DNA from: a virus
Virus record (IMG/VR): IMGVR_UViG_3300032086_001853
Span: 1-20,611 of that record
Reading direction: 5' to 3' (one strand)
Length of the DNA: 20,611 nucleotides
In this document: in pieces, positions 14,159 to 20,611 of the stretch
Position numbering within the stretch: the first letter of the stretch is position 1
Layout of the letters: each line of letters opens with the position of its first letter
Notes under the pieces: model-generated
What the model saw: only the letters and a program-made list of their open reading frames with translations
What the model was told of the DNA's origin: nothing
Databases searched by the model: none
Translations under genes and position numbers: made by a program

Positions 14159-14324
14159 TTTTATCACCTATGTTTTTCTTTCTTTCTTCATATTCTGACT
14201 TCGGGCCGTCAAGTGCCTCATCATATTTTACGTCGTTGATGACACGACGATACTGGTTCCGTGTGCAGCCGAACCTTCGCTGATAGTAGTTATCTGTCCA
14301 ATATTTGTTTTCATTTTCTTTCAT
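14151..14324 (-). CDS. Hypothetical basic protein, 57 residues
   Basis: An uninterrupted 57-codon frame starts at ATG 14324 with a near-perfect AGGAGGT six bases upstream and ends in a TGA that overlaps the start of the OB-fold gene by 8 bases. The product begins MKENENKYWTDNYYQRRFGC, continues with TRNQYRRVINDVKYDEALDG and ends in a charged tail (EYEERKKNIGDKNE). It is rich in Tyr, Asn and Arg and probably a small helical nucleic-acid or protein binder. The stretch FGCTRNQYRRVINDVKYDEA resembles a short helix-turn-helix in outline, but this is weak. No family is recognised. Confidence 0.6.
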   Translation of the reverse strand: MKENENKYWTDNYYQRRFGCTRNQYRRVINDVKYDEALDGPKSEYEERKKNIGDKNE

Positions 14325-14335
14325 TCTATTACCTC

Positions 14336-14599
14336 CTAATACTTTGACATCTCATAATCATATGAGAGTCGAACATAATCTTCCCACGTAGTAATCGCTT
14401 TGGCTACGTTATCATCATAATTCGCAGTGATGATTGTTCCTGACTTCAGGTGTATATCCACCGTCATGTCATAAATTATATTCAAAACCGCAGGGTTAGT
14501 TTCCCTCTTCTTCCTCTTAGTGATGAAGGAAGATATCTCCCTTATGTCAATTAATTTCTCTGTATCTTCATTACAATGTACACTCAATATGCAATCCAT
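14336..14599 (-). CDS. Hypothetical protein, 87 residues
   Basis: This 87-residue protein appears beta-rich in the middle (AVLNIIYDMTVDIHLKSG, GTIITANYDDNVAKAI), with a helical end (TTWEDYVRLSYDYEMSKY). The region around residue 30 is basic (ITKRKKRETN). The ATG at 14599 abuts the stop of the clamp-loader small subunit (TAAATG) behind GGTGATG, so it is probably co-translated with it. No motif or family was recognised. It is followed after 11 bases by the 57-residue gene, whose ribosome site overlaps this gene's TAG. Confidence 0.6.
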   Translation of the reverse strand: MDCILSVHCNEDTEKLIDIREISSFITKRKKRETNPAVLNIIYDMTVDIHLKSGTIITANYDDNVAKAITTWEDYVRLSYDYEMSKY

Positions 14600-15517
14600 T
14601 TACATCACCATCTGTCCTATCATCCAAGATGCGAGTATCTTGGGAGTCATTGTTCTGCTTCTCCATTCAGACTCCCCGATGATTCTCAGGAACTTGAACT
14701 TCGTAGTGTGGTCTAGGTCTTCCATGTTTACAACGCAGTCGTGTAGATTAACACAAATCTGCGTCATGTCTGAAGTCTCGTAAATCATCTTATGCACCTT
14801 GTCCAACGCTGATTGAAATTGTTTCATTTGTATTTGTTCTATTATTTCGTTGTAAGATGTTAAACTCTTTACTAACTGTTCTGTTAACGGAGTACCACTG
14901 TGAACTGCTGCTTGCAGTTCTGTGACGCCCCTGCGCATGTCTCCATGTAAACCGGATATAAACATTCTCAAATCGTTCAATTCGATGTGGTCAATGTTCT
15001 CCCTGTCCAGTATATTCGTGAGCATTGTCTCCATGTCTGCATCGCTCAACCTGCTGAAGTTGTAATTAGCGCATCGAGATTGTATTGGCATGATTATCCT
15101 ATGCCTCTCATTGCAGGTCATGATGAATCTACAGTTCGACGCATATCTCTCCATCACTCTCTTCAGTGCATTCTGAGAATCCTTGGTCATACCATCCATC
15201 TCATCCAATAGGATTATCCTGAATGGTATATCACCAATCTTGGATGTTGATGCTATCTCCTTGATGAGAGTTCTAACTGTCTCTAGTTTCCTATCATCAG
15301 AGGCGTTTATCTCAAAGAAGTTCTCATCCCTGTACTCTGATAATATATCATTAGACAATGCACCTGCTGCTGCGGTCTTACCTGTTCCGGCAACACCGAA
15401 CAATAGGATATTCGGCATGTCTCCATTGACAACCCAAGAACGCGCATCTCTCACGAACTTCTCTTGTCCTATAATTTCAGTCATTGATTTTGGTCTGTAT
15501 TTTTCTGTCCATAACAT
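14600..15517 (-). CDS. rfcS: Replication factor C small subunit (clamp loader)
   Basis: This 305-residue AAA+ ATPase would load the PCNA ring onto primed DNA. RFC-boxes seen: MLWTEKYRPKSMTEIIGQ at the N-terminus, Walker A FGVAGTGKTAAA at about 40-51, Walker B LLDEMD at 103-108, sensor 1 FIMTCNER at 131-138, and the clamp-loader arginine motif QSRC at 146-149. The C-terminal collar follows. I prefer ATG 15517, which gives the standard RFC N-terminus and has AGGAG eight bases upstream. An in-frame ATG at 15538 exists but would precede that ribosome site. The gene begins inside the last 41 bases of the preceding gene. A PCNA gene and a probable large subunit are encoded nearby. Confidence 0.92.
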   Translation of the reverse strand: MLWTEKYRPKSMTEIIGQEKFVRDARSWVVNGDMPNILLFGVAGTGKTAAAGALSNDILSEYRDENFFEINASDDRKLETVRTLIKEIASTSKIGDIPFRIILLDEMDGMTKDSQNALKRVMERYASNCRFIMTCNERHRIIMPIQSRCANYNFSRLSDADMETMLTNILDRENIDHIELNDLRMFISGLHGDMRRGVTELQAAVHSGTPLTEQLVKSLTSYNEIIEQIQMKQFQSALDKVHKMIYETSDMTQICVNLHDCVVNMEDLDHTTKFKFLRIIGESEWRSRTMTPKILASWMIGQMVM

Positions 15518-15761
15518 TTTCATTTCTCCTGTATTCATATAGGTAGTAGTAATTCCTACCTACTAGTTTTCGTCCTACTTTGTCTAATCTCTTAGACATT
15601 CTAAGCATCTGTGCCATAGACTTGATGCCCATAGCATGATGCTTATACTTCTCATTCCAAGCATCCATCGCATCCAATGTGGTGAATGGCTCGTCTACAT
15701 CTTGAGCAAAAGTAAGAACGAACTCTCTTGCTCTCTGTGTTCTGTAGTATTTCTTCTTCAT
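15477..15761 (-). CDS. Small basic protein, possible winged-helix
   Basis: This 94-residue protein is very basic (MKKKYYRTQRAREFV at the start, RKIQTKIND at the end). The centre reads as helices followed by a hairpin: FTTLDAMDAWNEKYKH, GIKSMAQMLRMSKRLDKVG and NYYYLYEYRR. This is the order of a winged-helix DNA-binding domain, like those that test dsDNA in small regulators. Confidence in the fold is modest. ATG 15761 overlaps the stop of the clamp-loader large-subunit-like gene (TGATG) and has GGAGGA six bases upstream; a TTG three bases earlier was rejected. It lies between the two clamp-loader genes. Confidence 0.55.
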   Translation of the reverse strand: MKKKYYRTQRAREFVLTFAQDVDEPFTTLDAMDAWNEKYKHHAMGIKSMAQMLRMSKRLDKVGRKLVGRNYYYLYEYRRNENVMDRKIQTKIND

Positions 15762-16594
15762 CAAAAGTCCTCCAATAGAGATGATTTCGGAGTGGGGTCT
15801 GTCTTCTTCCTTCTCCTTTTCTCACCTAGTTTCAATACCCTACACTGCTTGTTGTCCAACACTGTCTTAGCATAGGAAACAAAATCCGGGTCTTCCAATA
15901 GGCCATCTAATAGATACGACTCTCTTTTCTTCAGTCCTAGTTTCCTACAGATACTAGGCAAGTCACTCTTAGGGTATCTCTTGTCGAATGATAACCTACG
16001 GTAAATCTTACCCTCATGCTTGTACGCAATCAATTCATAGAAATAATCCACAGACCATTTTCTCTTTACCTCTGAATCAACGAATACTAGTTTATTGGGA
16101 TGTATGTTTGATGATAGCAGACTGAGGAATAGAGCATCAGGAGGTTTGTTTAGTTTCAATAACTCAACTACCTCATCCCTATTCTCATTCTTCAGGTACT
16201 CCACGACTAGACTGAATACATCTAAGTCGTATTCCCTAGGTTCTACTGCATTGGGAGCCATATTGCGTATCGTATCTTGCAGATGCTTCTTACTACCTGC
16301 TCTCTTTAGTTTGCACATGTTGAAGATGTCCTTCGGAACACTCTTCTGATTGATTGAAGTGATTACTATCTGACCCCTGTATTCTCTCAGAGTCTTCTTT
16401 ATCGCATCTGTGTTTGGTTTGTGATGAACATCCTCAATCAGTATGCCCCTAGATGTGGGTATGCTGTAGTTATCATGTATGTCATATTCATCTGCGTGAA
16501 TGACGATGGGGTCATCAGACAGGTATTCCATCGCCTTCGTCGTCTTTCCCGTTCCGGGTTTGCCCACCATTAGTATTGGTCGTATCTGTTTCAT
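15761..16594 (-). CDS. AAA+ ATPase resembling a reduced clamp-loader large subunit
   Basis: This 277-residue protein begins almost directly with a P-loop, MVGKPGTGKTTKA at residues 9-21, then a Walker B-like ILIEDVHH at 51-58 and a sensor-like IVITSINQKSVPKDIF at 76-91. The rest is helical (VFSLVVEYLKNENRDEV, PDALFLSLLSSNIHPN) and resembles the collar of RFC large subunits. The C-terminus KSSLLEDF looks like a PCNA-binding box, as on RFC-L proteins. It neighbours the small clamp-loader subunit. It is shorter than cellular RFC-L (usually over 400 residues), and Walker B has IEDV rather than DExx, so activity may be degenerate. The ATG at 16594 was chosen over an upstream TTG; the ribosome site is weak and the gene overlaps the preceding one by 80 bases. 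Confidence 0.6.
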   Translation of the reverse strand: MKQIRPILMVGKPGTGKTTKAMEYLSDDPIVIHADEYDIHDNYSIPTSRGILIEDVHHKPNTDAIKKTLREYRGQIVITSINQKSVPKDIFNMCKLKRAGSKKHLQDTIRNMAPNAVEPREYDLDVFSLVVEYLKNENRDEVVELLKLNKPPDALFLSLLSSNIHPNKLVFVDSEVKRKWSVDYFYELIAYKHEGKIYRRLSFDKRYPKSDLPSICRKLGLKKRESYLLDGLLEDPDFVSYAKTVLDNKQCRVLKLGEKRRRKKTDPTPKSSLLEDF

Positions 16595-16907
16595 TTTCGT
16601 CAGGGTCAATTAACCTCACATCCATTATTTCTGTATATTTACTATCACATGCAGCACAGTCTATCTGTGCCATGTAATACTTGAATTCACCTTCGTACAT
16701 TATTCCGGCTTCGTAGGCGAAACTCTTGTCATTGCATTCCCTACACCCATTGAATATCAATAGCAATAGGGACTTCTCTATTATCTCATCATCACTCGCT
16801 GTCTCGTCGTATTCAGGAATTATGCTTCTAGCCATGTGGCATGAACTACATAGATTACCATACTCTGCCATGTATACATTACAACGAGTGCATCTCAAGT
16901 GAATCAA
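16515..16907 (-). CDS. Protein with two zinc-ribbon pairs
   Basis: This 130-residue protein has eight cysteines as four CxxC knuckles: CTRC at 6-9, CSSC at 20-23, CREC at 55-58 and CAAC at 84-87, forming two probable zinc sites. Between them is a helix (DDEIIEKSLLLLIF). The last 30 residues are acidic, Gly/Asn/Thr-rich and probably disordered; they are read from DNA that also encodes the P-loop of the next gene in another frame. The likely start is TTG 16907, which forms a TTGA overlap with the preceding stop; a second TTG lies nine bases on. The role is unknown: RNA-polymerase-associated or nucleic-acid-binding ribbons look like this. Confidence 0.65.
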   Translation of the reverse strand: MIHLRCTRCNVYMAEYGNLCSSCHMARSIIPEYDETASDDEIIEKSLLLLIFNGCRECNDKSFAYEAGIMYEGEFKYYMAQIDCAACDSKYTEIMDVRLIDPDENETDTTNTNGGQTRNGKDDEGDGIPV

Positions 16908-17323
16908 GCCACCGAGATTATTTCTGCTTCAGGATTCTTCAACTCAATCATTCTGTCTAGACCAGTCATCGTGTGCTGTAGATTTCTATCGAATATTTCT
17001 ACAGCCTCTCTGAATGTATCCCAAGAGTCCCTGACATCAGGAAGATGTCGTGGTAGTAATTCACAAAGCCTCGTTAGGTTCTTTTTTCCAGTCACCATTA
17101 ATATCGGTCTTGGTCTAGTTTTATGCTCCTTCTCCTTATACTTGGATTCTATGTTGTGCTGTAGGAGAGTGCGTTGCACTGCCTGAAGCATTCTAGCACC
17201 TCCCCTGAAACTAACCTTCAATCTCACTCTGTATCCGATACGAGTGCTATCATCCTTCGATACATGTATCTCAGTCTTAGCCAGCGAGAGCAGTATGCCT
17301 ATTAATTGGTCCTTTGAATACAT
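16904..17323 (-). CDS. Possible LAGLIDADG-fold protein
   Basis: This 139-residue protein has a stretch reading GYRVRLKVSFRGGARMLQAV, then LLQHNIESKYKEKEH, RPRPILMVTGKKNLTRLCEL and LLPRHLPDV. This order (strand, helix, 'gI.sk', strand with 'I.g..nl..l..llp') is that of LAGLIDADG-type domains found in homing endonucleases and in non-catalytic relatives of archaea. A clear LAGLIDADG catalytic helix is not evident at the N-terminus (LIGILLSLAKTE), so an inactive DNA-binding version is more likely than a working homing enzyme. ATG 17323 has GAGTGA four bases upstream, inside the end of the previous gene; an ATG at 17353 is an alternative. The match is remembered, not computed. Confidence 0.4.
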   Translation of the reverse strand: MYSKDQLIGILLSLAKTEIHVSKDDSTRIGYRVRLKVSFRGGARMLQAVQRTLLQHNIESKYKEKEHKTRPRPILMVTGKKNLTRLCELLPRHLPDVRDSWDTFREAVEIFDRNLQHTMTGLDRMIELKNPEAEIISVA

Positions 17324-17327
17324 CGAA

Positions 17328-17825
17328 TCACTCTTTCGCATAGTACGTGTCACGTAAATGCAAAGCCCAATCGTCTGCTTCGGGATTTATATGTTGTGCC
17401 TCTACTTTGTCCAACTTAGGCCAATACACATGTCTAGGGGAAACTCGGTTGGTGTCTTCCCTAATTGCATTATCAACCGCGTAATCAGCAGCCAATGTCA
17501 CGAATGACTCAAGCATGTCATGCAAGTAATATGACATGGACCTAGATACCGAGAACTTCTTCTCATGTGATTCCGATAAGTCCTTCACGGTATCCTTGAA
17601 CATCTTCATCACATTGATGTTCTTGGCCTCTCTTCTCTTCTTCTTCTTGACCAATGGCTCAGGAACTATCAGTTCACTACCCTCGAAATAAGGACATCGA
17701 TTGACATCTATCTTCCTAGGCCTTCCTCTCTTTCCCACTTCATTCAAGTAAGCATAGCCATCTTCTATCTTTATGCAGGTGTATACCTTACCGTCTATCA
17801 TCGTACCAGCATTTACTATAATCAT
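17328..17825 (-). CDS. Histone-fold candidate with AT-hook-like motif
   Basis: This 165-residue protein starts at ATG 17825, overlapping the ligase stop (TGATG), with GGAG eight bases upstream. Residues 32-38 are RGRPRK-type, an AT-hook-like minor-groove binder, and a lysine patch (KKKKRREAK) follows at about 60-68. From about 91 to 135 comes FSVSRSMSYYLHDMLESF, then a long helix (VTLAADYAVDNAIRED) and TNRVSPRHVYW. This matches the histone-fold order: short helix, long central helix, then a loop with 'rVs..Hv' leading to the third helix. The protein would bind and compact DNA. Cellular archaeal histones are about 65-70 residues, so this is an extended form. Detection is by pattern and needs structure prediction. 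Confidence 0.55.
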   Translation of the reverse strand: MIIVNAGTMIDGKVYTCIKIEDGYAYLNEVGKRGRPRKIDVNRCPYFEGSELIVPEPLVKKKKRREAKNINVMKMFKDTVKDLSESHEKKFSVSRSMSYYLHDMLESFVTLAADYAVDNAIREDTNRVSPRHVYWPKLDKVEAQHINPEADDWALHLRDTYYAKE

Positions 17826-19354
17826 CAAATCATCTCCATTATATCTTGTAGCGTATTTATCTCACTAGCATACTTATCCTCACGTATCGATTTCACTCTT
17901 GGGAATCTTATTCCATACCCATCATCTGTTTTTGTTATAGCCTCAAAGACAACAGTAAGAACTATTCTAGGTAGGAAGAAATACTCTGTTCCACTTACCT
18001 TCTCTATATTCTTCCTCAATCTACCAGTTAGTCTCTCTAGGTCTGCATCACTTAATCCAGTGCCTACATAACTCAGAAACTCGTAGTTGCCATTGTTCAA
18101 TACAGCAACACCGAATGAGCCGAATAGTCCCATCCTGTTTCCTGTACCCATCTTGCCCTTCACAATTACGACATCTAATTCATATTGTGCTGGTTTGTAT
18201 TTCCACCAAGAGTTGCTTCGCCTTCCAGCATCATACTTTGATGTGGCATCTTTCAGCATAATACCTTCAAAGCCTTCCTCAATCGACATGTTGTATAGTG
18301 CATTAATGTTGAACGACTCATCCTCTGTCTCGTAATGGTACTTACAATGAGGATAACTAGTTTTGGATAGTATCTGCTTTCTTTCTAACTGCGTCTTCTC
18401 CATAAGATTCTCACTATTGTAGAAAAGTATGTCAAAAGCAACCACTTCTATTGGACACTTCTCAACTGCCTTGAGAACGTCCTTAGAATGCACCCTAGTA
18501 GCCATCCTATGATGAGGTAATGGTCTTCCGGTAGTATCTACAGGGTAAAACTCACAGTCCAATATGACGCTCGTATCGGGCCATTTTAGGGCCATGTCCA
18601 AAACATCGGGAAACTTGTCAGTGACTCTCTTTCCCTTCCTATTGAAGATAGAGACAGTATTGATGTTCTTATGTATCTGATACCTATTACCATCGAACTT
18701 GTAGTCTACTATTGTATTCGTGAACTTTCTCTTTCCGGGTCTAGGTTTAGCCAGCATCGGTTTGATGAATTGACCTACGGTGATATTCGACTCAGGCTCG
18801 GTTTCATCCTCTAAACACTCTACGATGTAGGAAAGGGGATGTAGTTTGGCCCACTCATATACGGTATCATTCTGATAGTATTCAGCGATGCCCTTGGTTA
18901 GATTCTTGGTCATGATGCCAATTCTAGGCTTTCTGAGCCAAAAACGTATAAACCATTTCAACTCTATCCTCGACATGTTTGTTATTGCTTCACGTAATAG
19001 AATCGTATTGTTAGAGTCGAATCTATTACAATCTAATGATAATAGATTATCCATTTGCTTTAGCGTTAAATTACTCTTATCTTCATTACCCCACATAAAA
19101 TGAAATAATGACTCGCCTAAATCCTCATAGACACTACAGAAACTAAGCAGTTCCTCTTCAAATACATCGAAGAAAGAGGAACACCATTTAATCGCTTTAT
19201 TCTCAGCGATGTTATTAGGCTCATATTCTAGATTAAGAATCTTAACCATAGTAGCCTTATCATCGAATGATGAGAAGTTATTACGAAAGTATTCCTTGAA
19301 GTTATTAGGTGATTGCTCATATACCTCTAGAAAATAACACAAGTTCCACATCAT
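17825..19354 (-). CDS. lig: ATP-dependent DNA ligase
   Basis: This 509-residue enzyme would seal nicks, for example between Okazaki fragments. The N-terminal part (1-190) resembles the DNA-binding domain of ligase-I-type enzymes. Nucleotidyltransferase motifs follow: motif I VDYKFDGNR with the adenylated K219, motif III LDCEFYPVD with E268, motif IV EGFEGIMLKD at 360-369, and motif V WWKYKPAQYELD with lysines 385 and 387. The C-terminal OB domain contains FGSFGVAV and ends with FPRVKSIREDK (motif VI region). Length is a little under the 550-600 residues usual in archaea. Its ATG overlaps the stop of the preceding gene (ATGA). It is transcribed between two histone-fold candidate genes. Confidence 0.93.
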   Translation of the reverse strand: MMWNLCYFLEVYEQSPNNFKEYFRNNFSSFDDKATMVKILNLEYEPNNIAENKAIKWCSSFFDVFEEELLSFCSVYEDLGESLFHFMWGNEDKSNLTLKQMDNLLSLDCNRFDSNNTILLREAITNMSRIELKWFIRFWLRKPRIGIMTKNLTKGIAEYYQNDTVYEWAKLHPLSYIVECLEDETEPESNITVGQFIKPMLAKPRPGKRKFTNTIVDYKFDGNRYQIHKNINTVSIFNRKGKRVTDKFPDVLDMALKWPDTSVILDCEFYPVDTTGRPLPHHRMATRVHSKDVLKAVEKCPIEVVAFDILFYNSENLMEKTQLERKQILSKTSYPHCKYHYETEDESFNINALYNMSIEEGFEGIMLKDATSKYDAGRRSNSWWKYKPAQYELDVVIVKGKMGTGNRMGLFGSFGVAVLNNGNYEFLSYVGTGLSDADLERLTGRLRKNIEKVSGTEYFFLPRIVLTVVFEAITKTDDGYGIRFPRVKSIREDKYASEINTLQDIMEMI

Positions 19355-19911
19355 AGTATTGCCGCCAACTCATCCCACATATGCTCATTAGCAGTGAAAC
19401 TAAGTCTGCTATAGTATGGGTTCCTTATCCTAATAGAAGTATAGACTCTAAAGGAAACCACTTTTATCTCATCTCCTAGGTTGAACTTTCCGCTCTGCCA
19501 AAAGTCCCTGTCTCTGATATATCCATCTCCAACATTCAAGAAATCCTCGTTGATTACTATGTTATCGGATTGCCAATCGACATCACTATCCATCCATTGA
19601 CCTCCCTCCACTATAATCACATCATGTCGGAAGTCTCCTTCCTTATCCTTGAGTAGTTCATCAATGAACCACTGCAAGAAACATACGTTGTAGTTTGGGT
19701 GTCCCTTGAGATTGAAGTTGTGAAAGAAATCTCTATCGCTCTTATCTATGAAAACATTCTCTTTCTTCTTGTTGGCTTCAGGTGGGTTAGGGAACTTGTA
19801 GGACCCTGTGCTTTCCATCCTGAAGTCTCGTATATCCAATATATCTGACATGCCTGATGCGATTAGTGTCTTCTGATATTCGTTCCACTCACTCAAGGGA
19901 AGCAGCCCCAT
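19351..19911 (-). CDS. Hypothetical protein, 186 residues
   Basis: This 186-residue acidic protein is rich in Trp, Asp and Phe (KSDRDFFHNFNL, CFLQWFIDELLKDKEG, DSDVDWQSDNIVINEDFL). It has no cysteine motif, P-loop or membrane helix. The C-terminal half looks like beta strands (DEIKVVSFRVYTSIRIRN, YYSRLSFTANEHMW). The ATG at 19911 lies inside the last codons of the histone-fold candidate gene (23-base overlap). Its stop overlaps the ligase start, so it is translated with both. No family is recognised; a DNA-mimic or ligase accessory role cannot be judged from sequence. Confidence 0.6.
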   Translation of the reverse strand: MGLLPLSEWNEYQKTLIASGMSDILDIRDFRMESTGSYKFPNPPEANKKKENVFIDKSDRDFFHNFNLKGHPNYNVCFLQWFIDELLKDKEGDFRHDVIIVEGGQWMDSDVDWQSDNIVINEDFLNVGDGYIRDRDFWQSGKFNLGDEIKVVSFRVYTSIRIRNPYYSRLSFTANEHMWDELAAIL

Positions 19912-20128
19912 CGTTGTTTCCCATTCTAGAGAAGAGAGTCACATGCACATGTCTCTCACTCACCTTACTGTCTCCCGACTTATTGAACTCTGATACCAAG
20001 TCATCGAGAAAGTCTTGGAAGTGTGCTGTCACTACTTTCTCAAGTGCATCATACGTGTTCGGGTTAACATAAGTCCATTCATCTAACTTGTTCTTCAATG
20101 CTATCTTCATTTTCCTGTTTGAAATCAT
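19889..20128 (-). CDS. Small histone-fold candidate
   Basis: This protein of about 79 residues has the size of an archaeal histone. A basic N-terminus (NRKMKIALKNKLDEW) is followed by VNPNTYDALEKVVTAHFQ, the long helix FQDFLDDLVSEFNKSG and the loop SKVSERHVHVTLF. In histone folds the second loop typically has a Thr/Ser-Val/Ile pair before the third helix, as in 'kvs.rHV', and the same phrase occurs in the larger candidate encoded just past the ligase. It could pair with that protein. The start is uncertain: ATG 20128 has GAGTGG in front, and ATG 20110 is a close alternative. Other small DNA-binding folds remain possible. Confidence 0.5.
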   Translation of the reverse strand: MISNRKMKIALKNKLDEWTYVNPNTYDALEKVVTAHFQDFLDDLVSEFNKSGDSKVSERHVHVTLFSRMGNNDGAASLE

Positions 20129-20330
20129 AATTACCACTCATCATTCTGTTTAGAGTCTCGACTACCTTAGCAGCCTCGCTCTGATTGAACCTAACTCCCT
20201 TTCTCGTAGGGCTACCGTTTTGATACCAACGAATATCCACAATGGGTATATTCCAGTATTCGCCCGTTAAAACAACCAATTCTTGTGATGGACTCCTAGG
20301 AATCCTTACTAGTATCCTCTCATTCTTCAT
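20079..20330 (-). CDS. PC4-like single-stranded DNA-binding protein
   Basis: This 83-residue protein has the outline of the PC4/p15 transcription coactivator fold: strands RILVRIPRS, ELVVLTGEYW and PIVDIRWYQN, then TRKGVRFNQSEAAKVVETLN, where 'VDIR.yy....p..KGi.ls' followed by a helix is the family hallmark. The tail (QENEDSIEEQVR) is acidic. PC4-like proteins bind melted or single-stranded DNA as dimers and act in transcription or replication. ATG 20330 with GAGTGG upstream is preferred over a GTG nine bases earlier. The 3' end overlaps the histone-fold candidate gene in another frame, so they are likely co-translated. Confidence 0.55.
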   Translation of the reverse strand: MKNERILVRIPRSPSQELVVLTGEYWNIPIVDIRWYQNGSPTRKGVRFNQSEAAKVVETLNRMMSGNYDFKQENEDSIEEQVR

Positions 20331-20611
20331 ACCAACCACTCTTGAAATTGTTTAGTTCCTTCAACGATTTAAAGTATCTAGGAGATGCGAGGGCGTCTAG
20401 GCGGTTCACTACCCAAACAACACCTCCCAAACTCGCTATCTTCACTATCTCATACTGACCATCATCGATATCAACCACCTCATCAGTAGTAATATCGGGG
20501 GTCATTCCATACTGCTTCGTAAGTAAAGTGCCTATGCTACCAATATGCTCAGCAACATACTTCACAATCAAAGAACGCTGTATGGGTACTTTAGCATCAA
20601 CAGTCACACTA
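20320..20611 (-). CDS. Hypothetical protein, N-terminus probably outside the window
   Basis: The frame runs from the right edge to 20320 without a stop. A GTG at 20607 could be the start, but the frame is still open before it, so the true start is probably outside. The visible 95 residues show a helix (RSLIVKYVAEHIGSIGTLL), an acidic strand region (TTDEVVDIDDGQYEIVKI) and a hydrophobic strand (GGVVWVVNRLDA), ending with a helix (KSLKELNNFKSG). No family is recognised. Its TGA lies just inside the PC4-like gene. Confidence 0.5.
   Translation of the reverse strand, partial: SVTVDAKVPIQRSLIVKYVAEHIGSIGTLLTKQYGMTPDITTDEVVDIDDGQYEIVKIASLGGVVWVVNRLDALASPRYFKSLKELNNFKSGWYEE

Overview
This window looks like part of the genome of a tailed double-stranded DNA virus (or provirus) of an archaeon. 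Nearly every recognisable replication protein is of the archaeal/eukaryotic type: a family B DNA polymerase with PCNA-binding tail, PCNA, a clamp-loader small subunit and a probable large subunit, an archaeo-eukaryotic primase with an iron-sulfur domain, an ATP-dependent DNA ligase, an XPF/ERCC4 nuclease and histone-fold proteins. These sit beside a tail-fibre module of marine-phage style. The combination resembles what is known of magroviruses, the viruses assigned to Marine Group II (Poseidoniales) archaea. That assignment is an inference from gene content; no marker in the window proves the host.

Layout. Bases 1-2246 run on the plus strand and carry a tail module: the 3' part of a large fibre-like protein, a second probable tail/receptor protein, a tail-assembly-chaperone-like protein and a 29-residue candidate lipoprotein. 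The rest, about 18.4 kb, is on the minus strand and converges on the tail module near 2230-2250. It reads from the right edge leftward as one dense array of about 29 genes. Neighbours mostly overlap (ATGA, TGATG, TAATG) or abut, and many starts have a clear GGAGG- or GGTGA-like ribosome site. No tRNA, rRNA, CRISPR array or insertion sequence was seen. The only AT-rich gap lies near 2555-2665 and has T-tracts on both strands.

How the minus-strand genes fit together, in order of transcription. First come a hypothetical protein, a PC4-like ssDNA-binding protein, a small histone-fold candidate, another hypothetical protein, DNA ligase and a second histone-fold candidate with an AT-hook-like motif. 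Next are a LAGLIDADG-fold-like protein, a double zinc-ribbon protein, a clamp-loader large-subunit-like ATPase, a small possibly winged-helix protein and the clamp-loader small subunit. Two small proteins follow, then an OB-fold ssDNA-binding candidate, a Sak4-like RecA ATPase and PCNA. DNA polymerase B follows as two separate genes with a small zinc-finger gene between them. The array continues with a Cas4/RecB-like Fe-S nuclease, a helical protein, a primase that appears to join PriS-type and PriL C-terminal modules, a small membrane-like protein, an ERCC4-HhH nuclease and a DUF3987-like helicase candidate. It ends with a microprotein, a DUF4177-like protein, a DEDDy exonuclease, and small membrane and zinc-ribbon proteins. 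Together they would supply almost a whole archaeal replisome plus repair and chromatin-like factors.

The points most worth a second look are the split polymerase with its inserted zinc-finger gene and YGHTDS catalytic motif, the two histone-fold candidates flanking the ligase gene, the fused primase, the C-terminal acidic-aromatic tails on several replisome proteins, and several tiny genes that are easily missed (20, 52, 57 and 58 residues).
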